Shown here: positions 47,003 to 57,140 of the stretch, piece by piece
Layout: each line of letters begins with the position of its first letter
Position numbering within the stretch: the stretch's first letter is position 1
Source of the DNA: Gloeophyllum trabeum ATCC 11539
Lineage: Eukaryota > Basidiomycota > Agaricomycetes > Gloeophyllales > Gloeophyllaceae
Direction of reading: 5' to 3'
DNA length: 64,000 nucleotides
NCBI RefSeq assembly: GCF_000344685.1
Contig: NW_006920411.1
Coordinates: 1,827,750-1,891,749 of the forward strand
Position numbers and translations under genes: made by a program
The notes under the pieces: generated by a model
Seen by the model: the letters and a program-made list of their open reading frames with translations, nothing else
Told to the model about the DNA's origin: nothing
The model's database searches: none

Positions 47003-48421
47003 GTGTGTGCGATGGTGCTCGATACCGCCGTCGTCGTCGTGCAAGTGCAAAATGTGCTGCAGGCAGGCCGCGGTGGCGCTGACTCAGGGCGTGCGAACCC
47101 GCGATAAGCCCGCGCGGTGATTCTGGTCGTCGTGCGAGGCATCCTTGAGCTCGAGAGTATCCGTTGCCGGTGAGTGCTAGTGCCAGTGGTGGAGGGAACG
47201 AGCGGGTGTGGTTGTGGCGGCGGTGGGTGGTTGTTTGTGCACGCCGCTGGGCTCAACATGCCATTACAATGTCCAAATTGTCGAAGACAGACGAAAACAA
47301 ATATCGAAACAAGGATACACAATCCCAAACCCCTCCCGGCATCGCTCCTCCCGAGCCTCTTGCGTATGGTTTTGACCTCTGCTGGGCTCTATCTCACCAT
47401 GCTCTTGCTAGGATGCCAATGCAAGCGGATTGCTGTCAGTTCTTTTGTTATGCCTATTTTCGCGCAGCTTCGCAGGGCATCTAGTTTCATGTGGCCCGTG
47501 GCTTGCAAATGCCGCTACGAGATATGCAGGCCAAGGAGACAGTCCGACTGTCTCACATCTGCGTCTGATCTACTCGCGCGGCGTTCTTAAGGCTTCGCAC
47601 GTCTCAAGATCCCTCTCCCGCCTTTGTGCTTGCCGTGGCGTAGGTTTGGCGCGACGGCCAATAGCTGTATGCGTGTCATGCCAGCTTCGCCTTGTAAGAT
47701 CCTCCCGTTATCTTTCGGGCCCCTATTTGATCGCATGCAGTCGTGGAAGAACCGCGTTTTATACACTGCTGGCCAGTGCTGGCCCTTGCTCGGTCTCTGT
47801 TACCATGTGACGCAGGAATGGCTGGCTCATGGCCTCTCCTTCGCATTCACTATCTGTTTCCCCACCTGGTTCATCGCAGACGCGTTGTCGGTGGCTAACA
47901 TTTGTCGTCGAAGCTTTCGTGACCTACGTGCTCCGGAAATTGAGCGGTCGGCCCTTCGTTACGTTCATCTCACACAGGACGGACGATACAGTGCCCATGG
48001 CATTTCCCTCCTCGCATTTTCCTCTGTCCATGATGGAAGCACTGCAGGTCATCATGCTTGGGCACGTATTCCGATGATCAGACCTGATATGGTGCCAAGG
48101 CCGGCTAAGACTATACCCGCAGGGCTGGATACTGATACGGTGTTAGTGGTTTAGGGTAAGTGCGCTCGGAGCTTGGCTACCTGTCGACGTTCCAAGAAAA
48201 GGTTTGTGTATGACATTTTCAATATACTGTATGTACACACCTGAAGCAATGAGAGGCTATGGCGTCACCCCTGACCTCCCATTACCGCTATGGCATTTGG
48301 GACGATGCTGCACAACGGTTGACAACTTGGATTCTCTCTCTTGCCACTACATGACGAGGTTAGGGTTTCTATTAATAACTGATCACATTTTGTACAGTCG
48401 CATCCACAGTTCCAGTCTTTC
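47003..48421. other. 1.4 kb without a supported gene (divergent promoters)
   Basis: Lies between the forkhead start (-) and the small conserved gene (+). Several frames of 120-180 codons are open but show no conserved motifs, use frames at random and lack a coherent exon structure. Long 5' regions are common for fungal transcription factor genes; an unrecognised 5' forkhead exon or a noncoding RNA could lie here. Confidence 0.4.
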
Positions 48422-49006
48422 ATGACAGATTCACAACCGTCCCAAGCCGCCTCCCCACTACCTACGGCAACGGACGAGAATGGCTCGACCACGGCGCCGC
48501 GTCAAATACACCTGAACATTCCATCACGCCTGTACACACTGCCGGGGCTCTCATTCTTACTGGGTACGATGATCGGCGTGCAGCGCGGCGGGCGGACGGC
48601 GTCGCTGCGGTTCCTGGCGGAGAACGCGCACCGACCGCCGCGGACGGTGCGCGGGTGGTACTTTTACCAGAAGACGAAGAACTACAAGGTGCTGTGGGGG
48701 GCGCTGAAGGAGGGCGGGCGGATCGGGACGCGGCTCGGGCTGATGACGCTCGGGTGGGCGGGGACGGAGGAGGGCCTGAAGCGGGTGGGCGGGTGGCCAG
48801 GTGAGGCGCGGGAGGTCGGGGCGGGGGCGGCGGTTGCTGCAGCGTTTGTGGGCGTATGTGAGTGCGGACTGGTTGGCGTGTGGCACGAGACTGAACTGTG
48901 CGCAGACCGGCTGCGGGGGCTGGACGCGGGGCGGGTGCTGGGGCTGGGGCTGGGCGGGGGTCTGTTGATGTGGGGAGCGAGGGTTGTGCAGGAGGCGTCT
49001 AGCTAG
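48422..49006 (+). CDS. conserved small Gly-rich membrane-like protein, function unknown
   Basis: 178 or 194 residues from ATG 48422, depending on whether a 48-nt in-frame intron (about 48,858-48,905, GTGAGT..GCGCAG) is removed. A disordered N-terminal 35 residues precede IPSRLYTLPGLSFLLGTMIG, a Gly-rich hydrophobic segment, then ASLRFLAENAHRPPRTVRGW and YFYQKTKNYKVLWGALKEGG. Two or three more Gly/Ala-rich hydrophobic segments follow. The pattern (amphipathic Gly-rich segments, basic loop) resembles Tim17/22-type or other small mitochondrial inner-membrane proteins, but that is an inference. GC content of the coding part is much higher than the flanks. I do not recognise a named family. Confidence 0.72.
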   Translation: MTDSQPSQAASPLPTATDENGSTTAPRQIHLNIPSRLYTLPGLSFLLGTMIGVQRGGRTASLRFLAENAHRPPRTVRGWYFYQKTKNYKVLWGALKEGGRIGTRLGLMTLGWAGTEEGLKRVGGWPGEAREVGAGAAVAAAFVGVCECGLVGVWHETELCADRLRGLDAGRVLGLGLGGGLLMWGARVVQEASS

Positions 49007-49265
49007 TTGTGTCTAGTATATCTAATCCAGGCGGCGGCGTCGGGTGTCTCGGAAAGGCAAGGGCGGCGGCGTCGCTGGCGAGACCGCCGGGCCGGGCCGC
49101 GGCCATGGCGGTGGGGCGGTGGAGCATAGAAGACCGAGTGTGATGTTGGCGATAAGTAACATGACGAGCCGCGGCGATAGCCCCGATAGAAACAGCGGGC
49201 GGCGGCTGTCGACGGCTTCTGGATATCTGCACGCACTACGACACAGGTCATCAGCGACGTCGACG

Positions 49266-51893
49266 ATGCTCAAGTTCTGGCCGTCCAGCCCCGCCGAGCT
49301 CACGCCCAAGGCCGGCCCCGATGGCAAGGAGCGTCTAAACCCGTTCGACCTGCCCCAATCCGGTTTCGCCCAGCAGCCCCAGTCCCAGTCCCAGTCGTCG
49401 TCTGCCCTGCGCCATCACCTGCTCAACGCATCCACGTCCACGTCCACCGCCCAGCCTGCCCCCGCCACTTCCGCAAATGGCGGTGATCTCACGCCTCTAG
49501 GAACGCTATCCCCGAACGCCTTCCCAATCTTCGCCGCCGCCGTCCCCACCACCCAGCTCTCTCTTCATGCCCCCGACTTCAACATGGCAGAGCCCCCGCA
49601 GCCAAAGAACAAGCGCAGCCCCCCAGACTTCCCCCCCTCCAGCACCTCGTCCCCAGCCTCCTCGCACAAGTCCTCCTCCTCCTCCACCCGCTCCGTCCGC
49701 AACCCGCTGACAAACGCCCTCAACGCCTCCTCCTCCGCTTCGTCCTCCGCCAACGGCTCCCCCGGCGGCCAGAGCAAGGGCCAGATACACGTCAAGCTCA
49801 TCCAGGCGCGCGGGCTCAATGTCTCTTCGCCGCACTCGCGGCCGTACGTCGTGGTCTCCTTCGAGCAGAACGAGTTTGTCAGTCGGGACCCCATCGACGA
49901 GACCGAGAAGGAGCTCAAGGGGCAGGCGACAAACCTCTCGCGCAATTCCTCCAGCGTCGCCCTCTCCGCCCTGGGCGCCATAAACAGCAAGGACGCCGCC
50001 AAGCGCAGTACCGGCAGCGGGAAGAACACGCCCGTCCCGGGCGCCCCCAAGCCCAATACAAGCGCTAGCGGGCTCACCAACTCACTATTCGGGCGTAAGA
50101 ACGCACATAATCCAGTATGGAAGCACGAGGTGTCTTTGTGAGTGCTTTCTGCGTACGGTGGTAAATTTGACGCTTACAGGAACACAGCGATGTGACTTCG
50201 GAAAAGTCGACGATCACCTTTTGCGTGTACGACCGCATCGACGGCGAGCATCCTTTCCTGGGCACGGTGCAGGTCAAGCCGGTGCTCGTCCATGATCACA
50301 CCGTGGACCAATGGTACAAGTGAGTGCCAAGCTTGCAGGGAAGACGTGTCAAGGCGCTCATGTTTCGCAGACTCCAGCCGTTCGAGAACGAGGTGGTCAC
50401 CGGGGAGATGCGCATACAGGTCACATTCGAGCAGTTCAAGGTAGGTAGTCCCGTCCTCTGCGACTGTATCTATCTAAAACCTATCGCCCAGAACAAACGA
50501 GCCCTCACCCCCCGCGATTTTGAATTCCTCAAGCTCATCGGACGGGGCACCTTCGGCAAGGTCTTCCAGGTGCGCAAAAAGGACACGAAGCGTATCTACG
50601 CGATGAAGGTCCTCTCCAAGAAGGAGATCATCGCGAAGAAGGAGGTCGCGCACACCATCGGCGAGCGCAAGATCCTCCAGCGCTCGCTCGAGTGCCCCTT
50701 CCTCGTCGGCCTCAAGTTCTCCTTCCAGACCGACACGGACCTCTATCTCGTCACCGACTTCAAGAGCGGCGGCGAGCTCTTCTGGCACCTCCAGAAGGAG
50801 ACGCGGTTCAGCGAGGAGCGCGCGCGGTTCTACGTCGCCGAGCTGACGCTCGCGCTCGAGCATCTGCACAAGTACGATATTGTCTATCGAGATCTAAAGC
50901 CGGAGAACATTCTCCTTGATGCCACGGGCCATGTCGCCCTCTGCGATTTCGGTCTATCAAAGCCTGACCTCCGATCTGACGAGCTCACCACGACCTTCTG
51001 CGGCACCACCGAGTACCTTGCGCCCGAAGTGCTCCTGGATGAGCACGGCTACTCCAAGCTCGTCGACTTCTGGAGTCTGGGCGTTCTGCTGTTTGAGATG
51101 TGCTGCGGGTGGAGCCCGTTCTATGCCGAAGACACTCAAGTCATGTATAAGAATATATGCTTTGGCAAGATTAGGTTCCCGAAAGGTGTTATTGGGGAGG
51201 AGGGCAAGCAATTTGTCAAAGGGGTGAGTCTGGGTATATGCTCTTCCTTAAGAGTACCATACTTATTGTGACCTCTAGCTACTGAACCGCAACCCCAAAC
51301 ATCGACTAGGTGCCCAGCGTGACGCTGCAGAGCTCAAGGAGCACCCATTCTTCGCTTCGATCGACTGGGATGCCCTAGCCCGCAAACAAGTCACGCCGCC
51401 GTTCAAGCCCGTCGTCGAGTCGGACGACTCGACTGCCAACTTCGACCCCGAGTTCACGACCGCGGACCTGCGCGAGATGGGCCTCGAGGACGAGATGGCC
51501 CTGGACATGGACGACGCGGACCCGAGCGAGGCGTGGGTCTCCGCGTCGCTCACGGGCGGCGCGACGACGGCGCACACGCCGCTCGGCCCGCTGGGCTCGG
51601 AGAAGCAGGACGGGATCGCGATCGGGCAGGGCAAGAAGGCCGGGAAGAAGGGCGGCAGCGCGAGCCCGCCGCTCACGAACTCCGTGCAGGAGAACTTCCG
51701 CGGGTTCACGTACGAGGGCGAGAGCCTCGTGCACGAGCTCGAGGAGCGCCTCGGGCTCGGCGGCGATGAGGACGAGGCGGTGGACGAGGACGAGAACGCG
51801 GAGCCGACGACGGAGGATGAGGCGGAGGACTTTGAGCATGCCGGCGGGCGGTATGCGCGGAGCAGGCGGAGAGACGATGATATGGATCTTTAA
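49266..51893 (+). CDS. SCH9: AGC protein kinase Sch9 (C2 domain plus kinase)
   Basis: TORC1-activated kinase controlling growth, ribosome synthesis and stress entry, at the vacuole membrane in yeast. The chosen start is ATG 49266 (MLKFWPSSPAELTP), just after a likely acceptor; in-frame ATGs at 49143 and 49161 are alternatives. A long Ser/Pro-rich region is followed by a C2 domain (QIHVKLIQARGLNVSS, RPYVVVSFEQNEFVSRD, HPFLGTVQVKPVLVH). The kinase domain follows: GRGTFGKVFQ, YAMKVL (Lys), YRDLKPENILL, CDFGLSK, and the T-loop TTTFCGTTEYLAPE with its phosphorylatable Thr. The AGC tail carries a hydrophobic motif FRGFTY, whose target residue is Thr, and ends acidic. C2 plus AGC kinase is the hallmark of Sch9. 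Confidence 0.93.
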
Positions 51894-52460
51894 GGATCTC
51901 TGCTGTTGTCCCTGCAAGCGTTACGCTCGTAATGGCTTGGTTCTCCAGCATGCTCAAGTAACTATCCTATCCTCCACTCATGCACCCGCTGTACCTCGGT
52001 CTCATACAAATATGCCTCCGTCGCCCCCCTCAACTGCTCCATCCACTGCAAATACACTGTACTCTGAATCGCATATTTAATCCACATTCGACCACCAACG
52101 CAAACGGCATCTTGTTCCGTGTCGCGTCCGTGTTGTACCTCCAACCCATGTAATCACTTTCTTCGCCGCACATATATTCTTGCTCTTCACTTTCGCTTTC
52201 GCGCACACACGGTTTTATTGGCGACGGACGATTTACAAAGTTTAGTCACAGGGGGCGCGTGTAGGATGGCGGACAGGCTCCGGAGACAGTGTTCAATCAA
52301 TCAATCCATTCCCAAGTAGTAGAGTATAAATGTAGTAGTAATAATAAACAGGGTGTAGTGATATGCCGTATTGCTGGAACGTTGAAGTGAAAAAATCCTG
52401 AAAGTATCCGGGATGGATGCTCCTTCTGGGAAGTCCGGAAGAAGAGAAGCGAGGCCGAGG
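51894..52460. other. intergenic between convergent SCH9 and AIM32 genes
   Basis: About 570 bp of facing 3' regions. Nothing convincing inside. Confidence 0.4.
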
Positions 52461-53792
52461 CTACCAGTCGTTGAGGCTGTGGCGGCCGGGACGGGCGAGG
52501 TTGAGACCACCACGGAGGAGGGGCAGGAGGATCTGGCCGCCGATGATAGTATTTTTGACGATCGAGTCCACTTCGTGGGGGGTCACCCGTCCGTACCAGA
52601 CACTCGAGCCTTGGGGAGTGTAAATCTGTATTTGAAGTCATTTTGCATATCAGACCGAAATAGACTTTGCTGTGAAGACGTACGATGCAATTGCCCGCGA
52701 ATTTGTGGCCGCCGATGTGCGAGTTCTTGAGGATGAGCGCGCGCTTCGTGTGCGCGTCGCCGAGCTCCTTGAGCCGCTGCACGATCTGCGCTTCCTTTTC
52801 CTCTTCGGAGCCCTGCAGATCGTCCAGCGGCGGGCCGCCCAGGGACGGATCTTCGAGCTGCGTGTGCGCCTCCCAGCCTTCGCGTTCTAATGCCTGCGTG
52901 AATGCTGCCGGAGCGGGGTTAGACGTGCACCCGGGATATGGAAAGCCAGGGAAAATGGGGACGTACTGTGTTCTAGTTTGGGCGCGCTGATAGCGCAGCG
53001 GTTGTCCCGCCGTTTGTGCGAACCTGAGAGTTGGGGCTCAGAACATGGGTAGAGACAAGCAGCTTGAGAGCGACCTACAGAGTAAGATCACACAGTTGTA
53101 GGGCAGAATCCACGTCTTCCCTTGCGTGAGAGGGGCGCCAGCGCGACCTACAGACGGGTCCAGGGCCGCCTTCCAGAGCGCCTTCGCACCGCCTAATGAG
53201 CGTGGGATATCCGTAGCGACCTTGTAATCCGGGAGGATGAGCACGGTCTCGAGATTCTCGTCGTCGGACACGGTTTTGTGGCTGCCGTTCAAGACGAGGA
53301 CGTTCGAGCCCTCCGAGACGTCGTATACCCCTGGGATGTTGGTGCCGCCAGCCTTGCGCCGCTTGGCGGAGGGCGAGGACTCCTTGACGTGGTAGACGTA
53401 CGCAGCGAGGGTGCCCTCTGCATCTGTCACTTCCCTCTCCCAGTCCGTCTTTCCGGTGGAAATGACTATCTATAGGGTGCGAGTCAGGGCGGGCGCAGGA
53501 CAGGGGTGAGCGCAGCTTGCCTGTCGCCGAAAGGGCTTGACGGACCCCAGCATCTGGGACTCCCTGTCCACGTCGAATCTCTTCGGGTACTCGTCATGTC
53601 CTGCTAAGTCGTTTAGATTCAACCCTGAGAACTCAGCACGAGTAAACACGCGCCTTTGTCGCATGGGTCGGCGCAGGACCTGCAGTCGGCGGTGGCGAGC
53701 GGGATGTTGGCGGCGTCGAAGGCGGGGCGGTTTGCGTCGGTGTCGGGGGACTGGCCGAGGATGATGGACTTGAACTTGCGGAAGCCGCTCAT
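52461..53792 (-). CDS. AIM32: Aim32-like sucrase/ferredoxin domain protein
   Basis: Thioredoxin-like ferredoxin family protein; in yeast Aim32 is a mitochondrial iron-sulfur protein with a role in redox control of protein import. It starts at ATG 53792 (MSGFRKFKSIILGQSP). The N-terminal part has CRSCADPCDKG, a Cys-rich site typical of the family. Later segments: ETVLILPDYKVATDIPRSL, ILPYNCVILLC, and the conserved C-terminal block HIGGHKFAGNCI, IYTPQGSSVWYGRVTPHEVD, IIGGQILLPLLRGGLNL. The end (RPGRHSLNDW) is at TAG 52461. Four or more short introns. Cysteine and histidine residues expected to bind a 2Fe-2S cluster are present. Confidence 0.9.
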
Positions 53793-54066
53793 GGCGTGTC
53801 GCGCGGGGACGGTGAAAGGAATAATACGCCATTGGCGGTCTGTTTTAACGAGCCGGTCTGCTCTGAGTGCGGCCACAATTTCGTGTCTGCAATCTGATTA
53901 GATCCCGAGCGCTTGCGTATCGGCCGCGGCTCAGCTATCCATGGGACTGTGCCGCAGCACTGCGAGCAGAGTCAGGCTACAGATATCTTATGATACAGCG
54001 ACCGGCATAGCTTATGCAAAAACACAATGTAAATCCGCACTTGATGCTGGTGAAACAGTCAGCGCA

Positions 54067-56799
54067 TCACAAGTCTTGTTCGTCCGGGACGAAAGGAGTA
54101 ATCAGCTCGTATACATCCTCGTTGCCCCCGCCCCGTTCCCTGTTTTCCTTCTTCCCAAACACCCTCCGCAGGCGGTAGCGCACGCCCTTGCGCTCTGGCA
54201 GGTCCGACTCCTCGTACACCGGCACGTCCTCGGGGTAGCACGAGTTCACCAGCTGCGCCAGCTTCCGCATCCCGCTCGAGCTGTCGTGCAGCGCCTTCCG
54301 CGACTCCTCCAGCGACGACTGCAGGTACAGCGCCATGTTCGGCAGCGTGATCGGCAGCGCCGGGAACGGCGTGTTCGGCGTCAACGGGATGGTGTACGAC
54401 TTCGCCATGGGCGAGTCTGCCCCGTCCCGAAGCAGCGCAGGGAGGGACGAAAGCGTGTACGAGTACGGCAGCGTGTTCACGTCGCCGTTCACGTATTTCC
54501 ACCCGCTCGCCTGCGCTTGCGGGACTGGGTAGTCCAGTGAAAGATACAGTATTGTGCGCCATTCCGTGGAGCGGTGGTGGACCTATCCGTTGCACTCAGT
54601 GGACACGCCGGCGAAATCAGGCTGACTCTGCTTACCCGCACGAACTGGACGACTGTCCGTAACTTGAGGTCCTGTTTCAACGCCATGGCCTCTATGCTAG
54701 CCTCGATCCTTCCCGTCCTCATTCTGACCAGCAGCTTCAGCAGATGTCGCCAAGTGGGAGCCTGGATGTGATATGGCGGCGCCTTCCCGTACGGTAGCGT
54801 GATTACGCCCTGCGGAGCCTCTTGCATAGGCGACAACTCTGGTGTAATAGACGGTGCGTGAAATCCCATCGCTAAGCAAAAGCCGAAATTAGCTTCTTCA
54901 AAGCGGCTCGACTCGGATGATCTACTTACACACTCCCAACAAAAGCTCAGGCTCGACGAACTGCAGCGCAGACGCAAGAGACGGCTCAAACTGGTTCGCA
55001 GCCACTCCGTCCTCTTCCTCCAAGCTTGCCAACGCCGACCCCGTAGACAGGTACGAGTGTCGGCTGGGACTGCCACTCCTGCCAGTGGGAGTGGGAGACG
55101 CCATTGGATCGGGTACAGGAAGCGCAGCAGGGCTCTCCGGACTGGGAGACCCAGCGGCAAACGCCGCCGTTGCACTATTGGGGAGGAGAGGGCCTACCGA
55201 CATGGACCTGACTGCATGTGGATAGAGAAGTGGGAGATCGGCATGCGTCGTCGATACGACCCCCGCCGACTGACTTCGACCCAAGTATCCGGCTTCGTGG
55301 AACGTCTGAGGTCTTGAAAATCCAGGCGCACTCGGAGGCGCTCGCGAGTAAGCAGGCAAGTCATTGGCGTCCGAGGAGAGGCGGGCTTCGAGTGGTGGCC
55401 GGCTTTCTTGGTCCTTGAGGGCAGCTTGCGCTTCCTCCTCGGCGACGAGTTGCCGCGCAAACGCTTCGTCGTCGATGTGGATCTGTTGCGGCTGCGACTC
55501 ACGCTGAGCAGATCGGGCCTCCTGCTCCGCCTCCATCTGTAGTCGGCGTGCTAGAGCTTCATCGTCTCGTAATTGCTGCTCGGGATCGGTGGAAACGGAC
55601 GACCCAGTCGTATCGCCATTTGGCATCGATTTGGGACGTGAGGTGGAGCCCTCCGCCTCACCCCAATCATCCGGATGAACATCAGGAAAGTAGGATGTCC
55701 TCTTCCTCTCGTCTGCCATTCGTGCAGACTCGGCAAGCGCTCGTGCGAGCTCCTCTTCTTCCTCGGCAGCTTGTCTTGACTGTTCACTCGCAGACTGTGC
55801 TGATAGAACCAGGGCCATTGCGAGAGCATCATCCTCATAGGTATTCTCTTCTGCTGTCTCGGCCACCGACGGAACCTGGGGTTGAGGAAAGGATACTGCG
55901 GGCTGCGGACCCGATTGGGGTCTCGATGTGCGAGGGCCGTAAGGCGATGGAGGGGACGGGTGGGATGGGAGCGATTGTGTGGAAGTGCCGGCGTATGACG
56001 AGCATGGTGGGTATAAACTGGGCGTGTGGGGGGTGGGTATAGGCATCGCGTTCAGCGGCGCGGACGAGGAGCTCTGCTCGGGCTGCGGATAGGCTGCGGG
56101 GAACGAGTACGCATGTATCATGGGCACACCTGTGGAATGACGGTGGGGGCGGTCGCGGTTGTCGTGGCTCTCGAAGAAGAGATGAGAAGGCTTGGCGTTG
56201 AGTGTGGCTCTCTGCAGCCTCCCGCCGGGCACTAGGCTCTGTGGGATTGCTGTGCTCTTCGGTCTGGTCAGGCCAGGCGATGGCGATGTGTCTCTGGTGT
56301 CATGGTGCAGCGCCGGTGCTGTAGCGCTGCGATGCGAGAGTCGCCGGTGCCGCTCCGTAGCGTCATTTCTATTGATTGAGGCATTCTCATCAATATTGAA
56401 GAACCCGTGGTTGTATGTAGCTGGCAATGGAAATACTTGGGTCAGTATACTCGAGCACGGATCCGCAACAGCTTCGTCAAGCCTATCACCTCCAGGCTCG
56501 TCGAATTTGACCTTTATGAACAGGCCGAGTTGGCCCTTGCAAGCGCCAACAGCGGTGCCCAAAGTAGAAGATGGAGAGACCTACATGATGCCTGCATGAT
56601 ACGCGCTGTCCCGTCCGACTTCGGCAGTTCCCCTGAGCCTCTTCACGTCGCCGGGTATCGTTCTCGCTGGTGCAGGTGGCCTACGTCGGCAGAAAGACGG
56701 CTTGTGCACGACGTGCGAGGACAGGAACAACGGTCTCGACGGCGAGCGCTCATATTCCAAACATGCTGTCTTACCGCTCAACAGGTACTCAGCGCCCAT
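54067..56799 (-). CDS. unrecognised protein with UIM-like repeats and a possible C2-like N-terminus
   Basis: A multi-exon gene of roughly 850 residues that I cannot assign to a known protein. The N-terminal region (QLGLFIKVKFDEPGG) hints at a beta-sandwich such as C2. A long disordered Ser/Pro/His-rich stretch follows. Around 55.4-55.9 kb are three Glu/Ala repeats resembling ubiquitin-interacting motifs: EDDALAMALVLSAQ, EEEELARALAESARMAD, DDEALARRLQMEAEQEA, plus DDEAFARQLVAEEEA. The C-terminal third looks folded: PPYHIQAPTWRHLLKLLVRM, ASIEAMALKQDLKLRTVVQF, and the end DVYELITPFVPDEQDL. The first exons are uncertain; ATG 56799 with a small first exon and a second exon at about 56.60-56.67 kb is one solution. 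A role in ubiquitin recognition is an inference. Confidence 0.7.
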
Positions 56800-57140
56800 A
56801 GTCACAGCCACGGCCTAGTAAATGACTTCATGAGGTTGCTAGCAAGGCACCGCCCGTCCCAGAATTATTCAACCGTGGCACCATTGCCACCTTACGAGGG
56901 GCATTCGAGAACGAGTGAGATGCCGACCGAACCGCAGTATGTGATAATGACACAATAGTCTAACGTACAAATGCAAGGGAAGTATGTATGCAGAGGTTGG
57001 ATGTGGACAGGTAAGAAAATATGCAGATGCGAGAGAATGCCGATAGAAATGAAACGATCATAAGTGTGTGTCATGAGCAATTGCAGTCAGGAAAAAATAT
57101 GATTTGCATGAACAGAAAAATAAAGAACGGACGTCGTGAA
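56800..57140. other. intergenic between RIM15 3' end and the UIM-like gene
   Basis: About 340 bp; both genes are on the minus strand. AT-rich near 57,000-57,130, fitting the RIM15 3' untranslated region. No gene seen. Confidence 0.4.

Noticed and set aside
47624..48154. A 176-codon plus-strand frame in the large gap
   Set aside because: No recognisable domain, no repeats of conserved residues, and it overlaps other open frames equally long; treated as chance.
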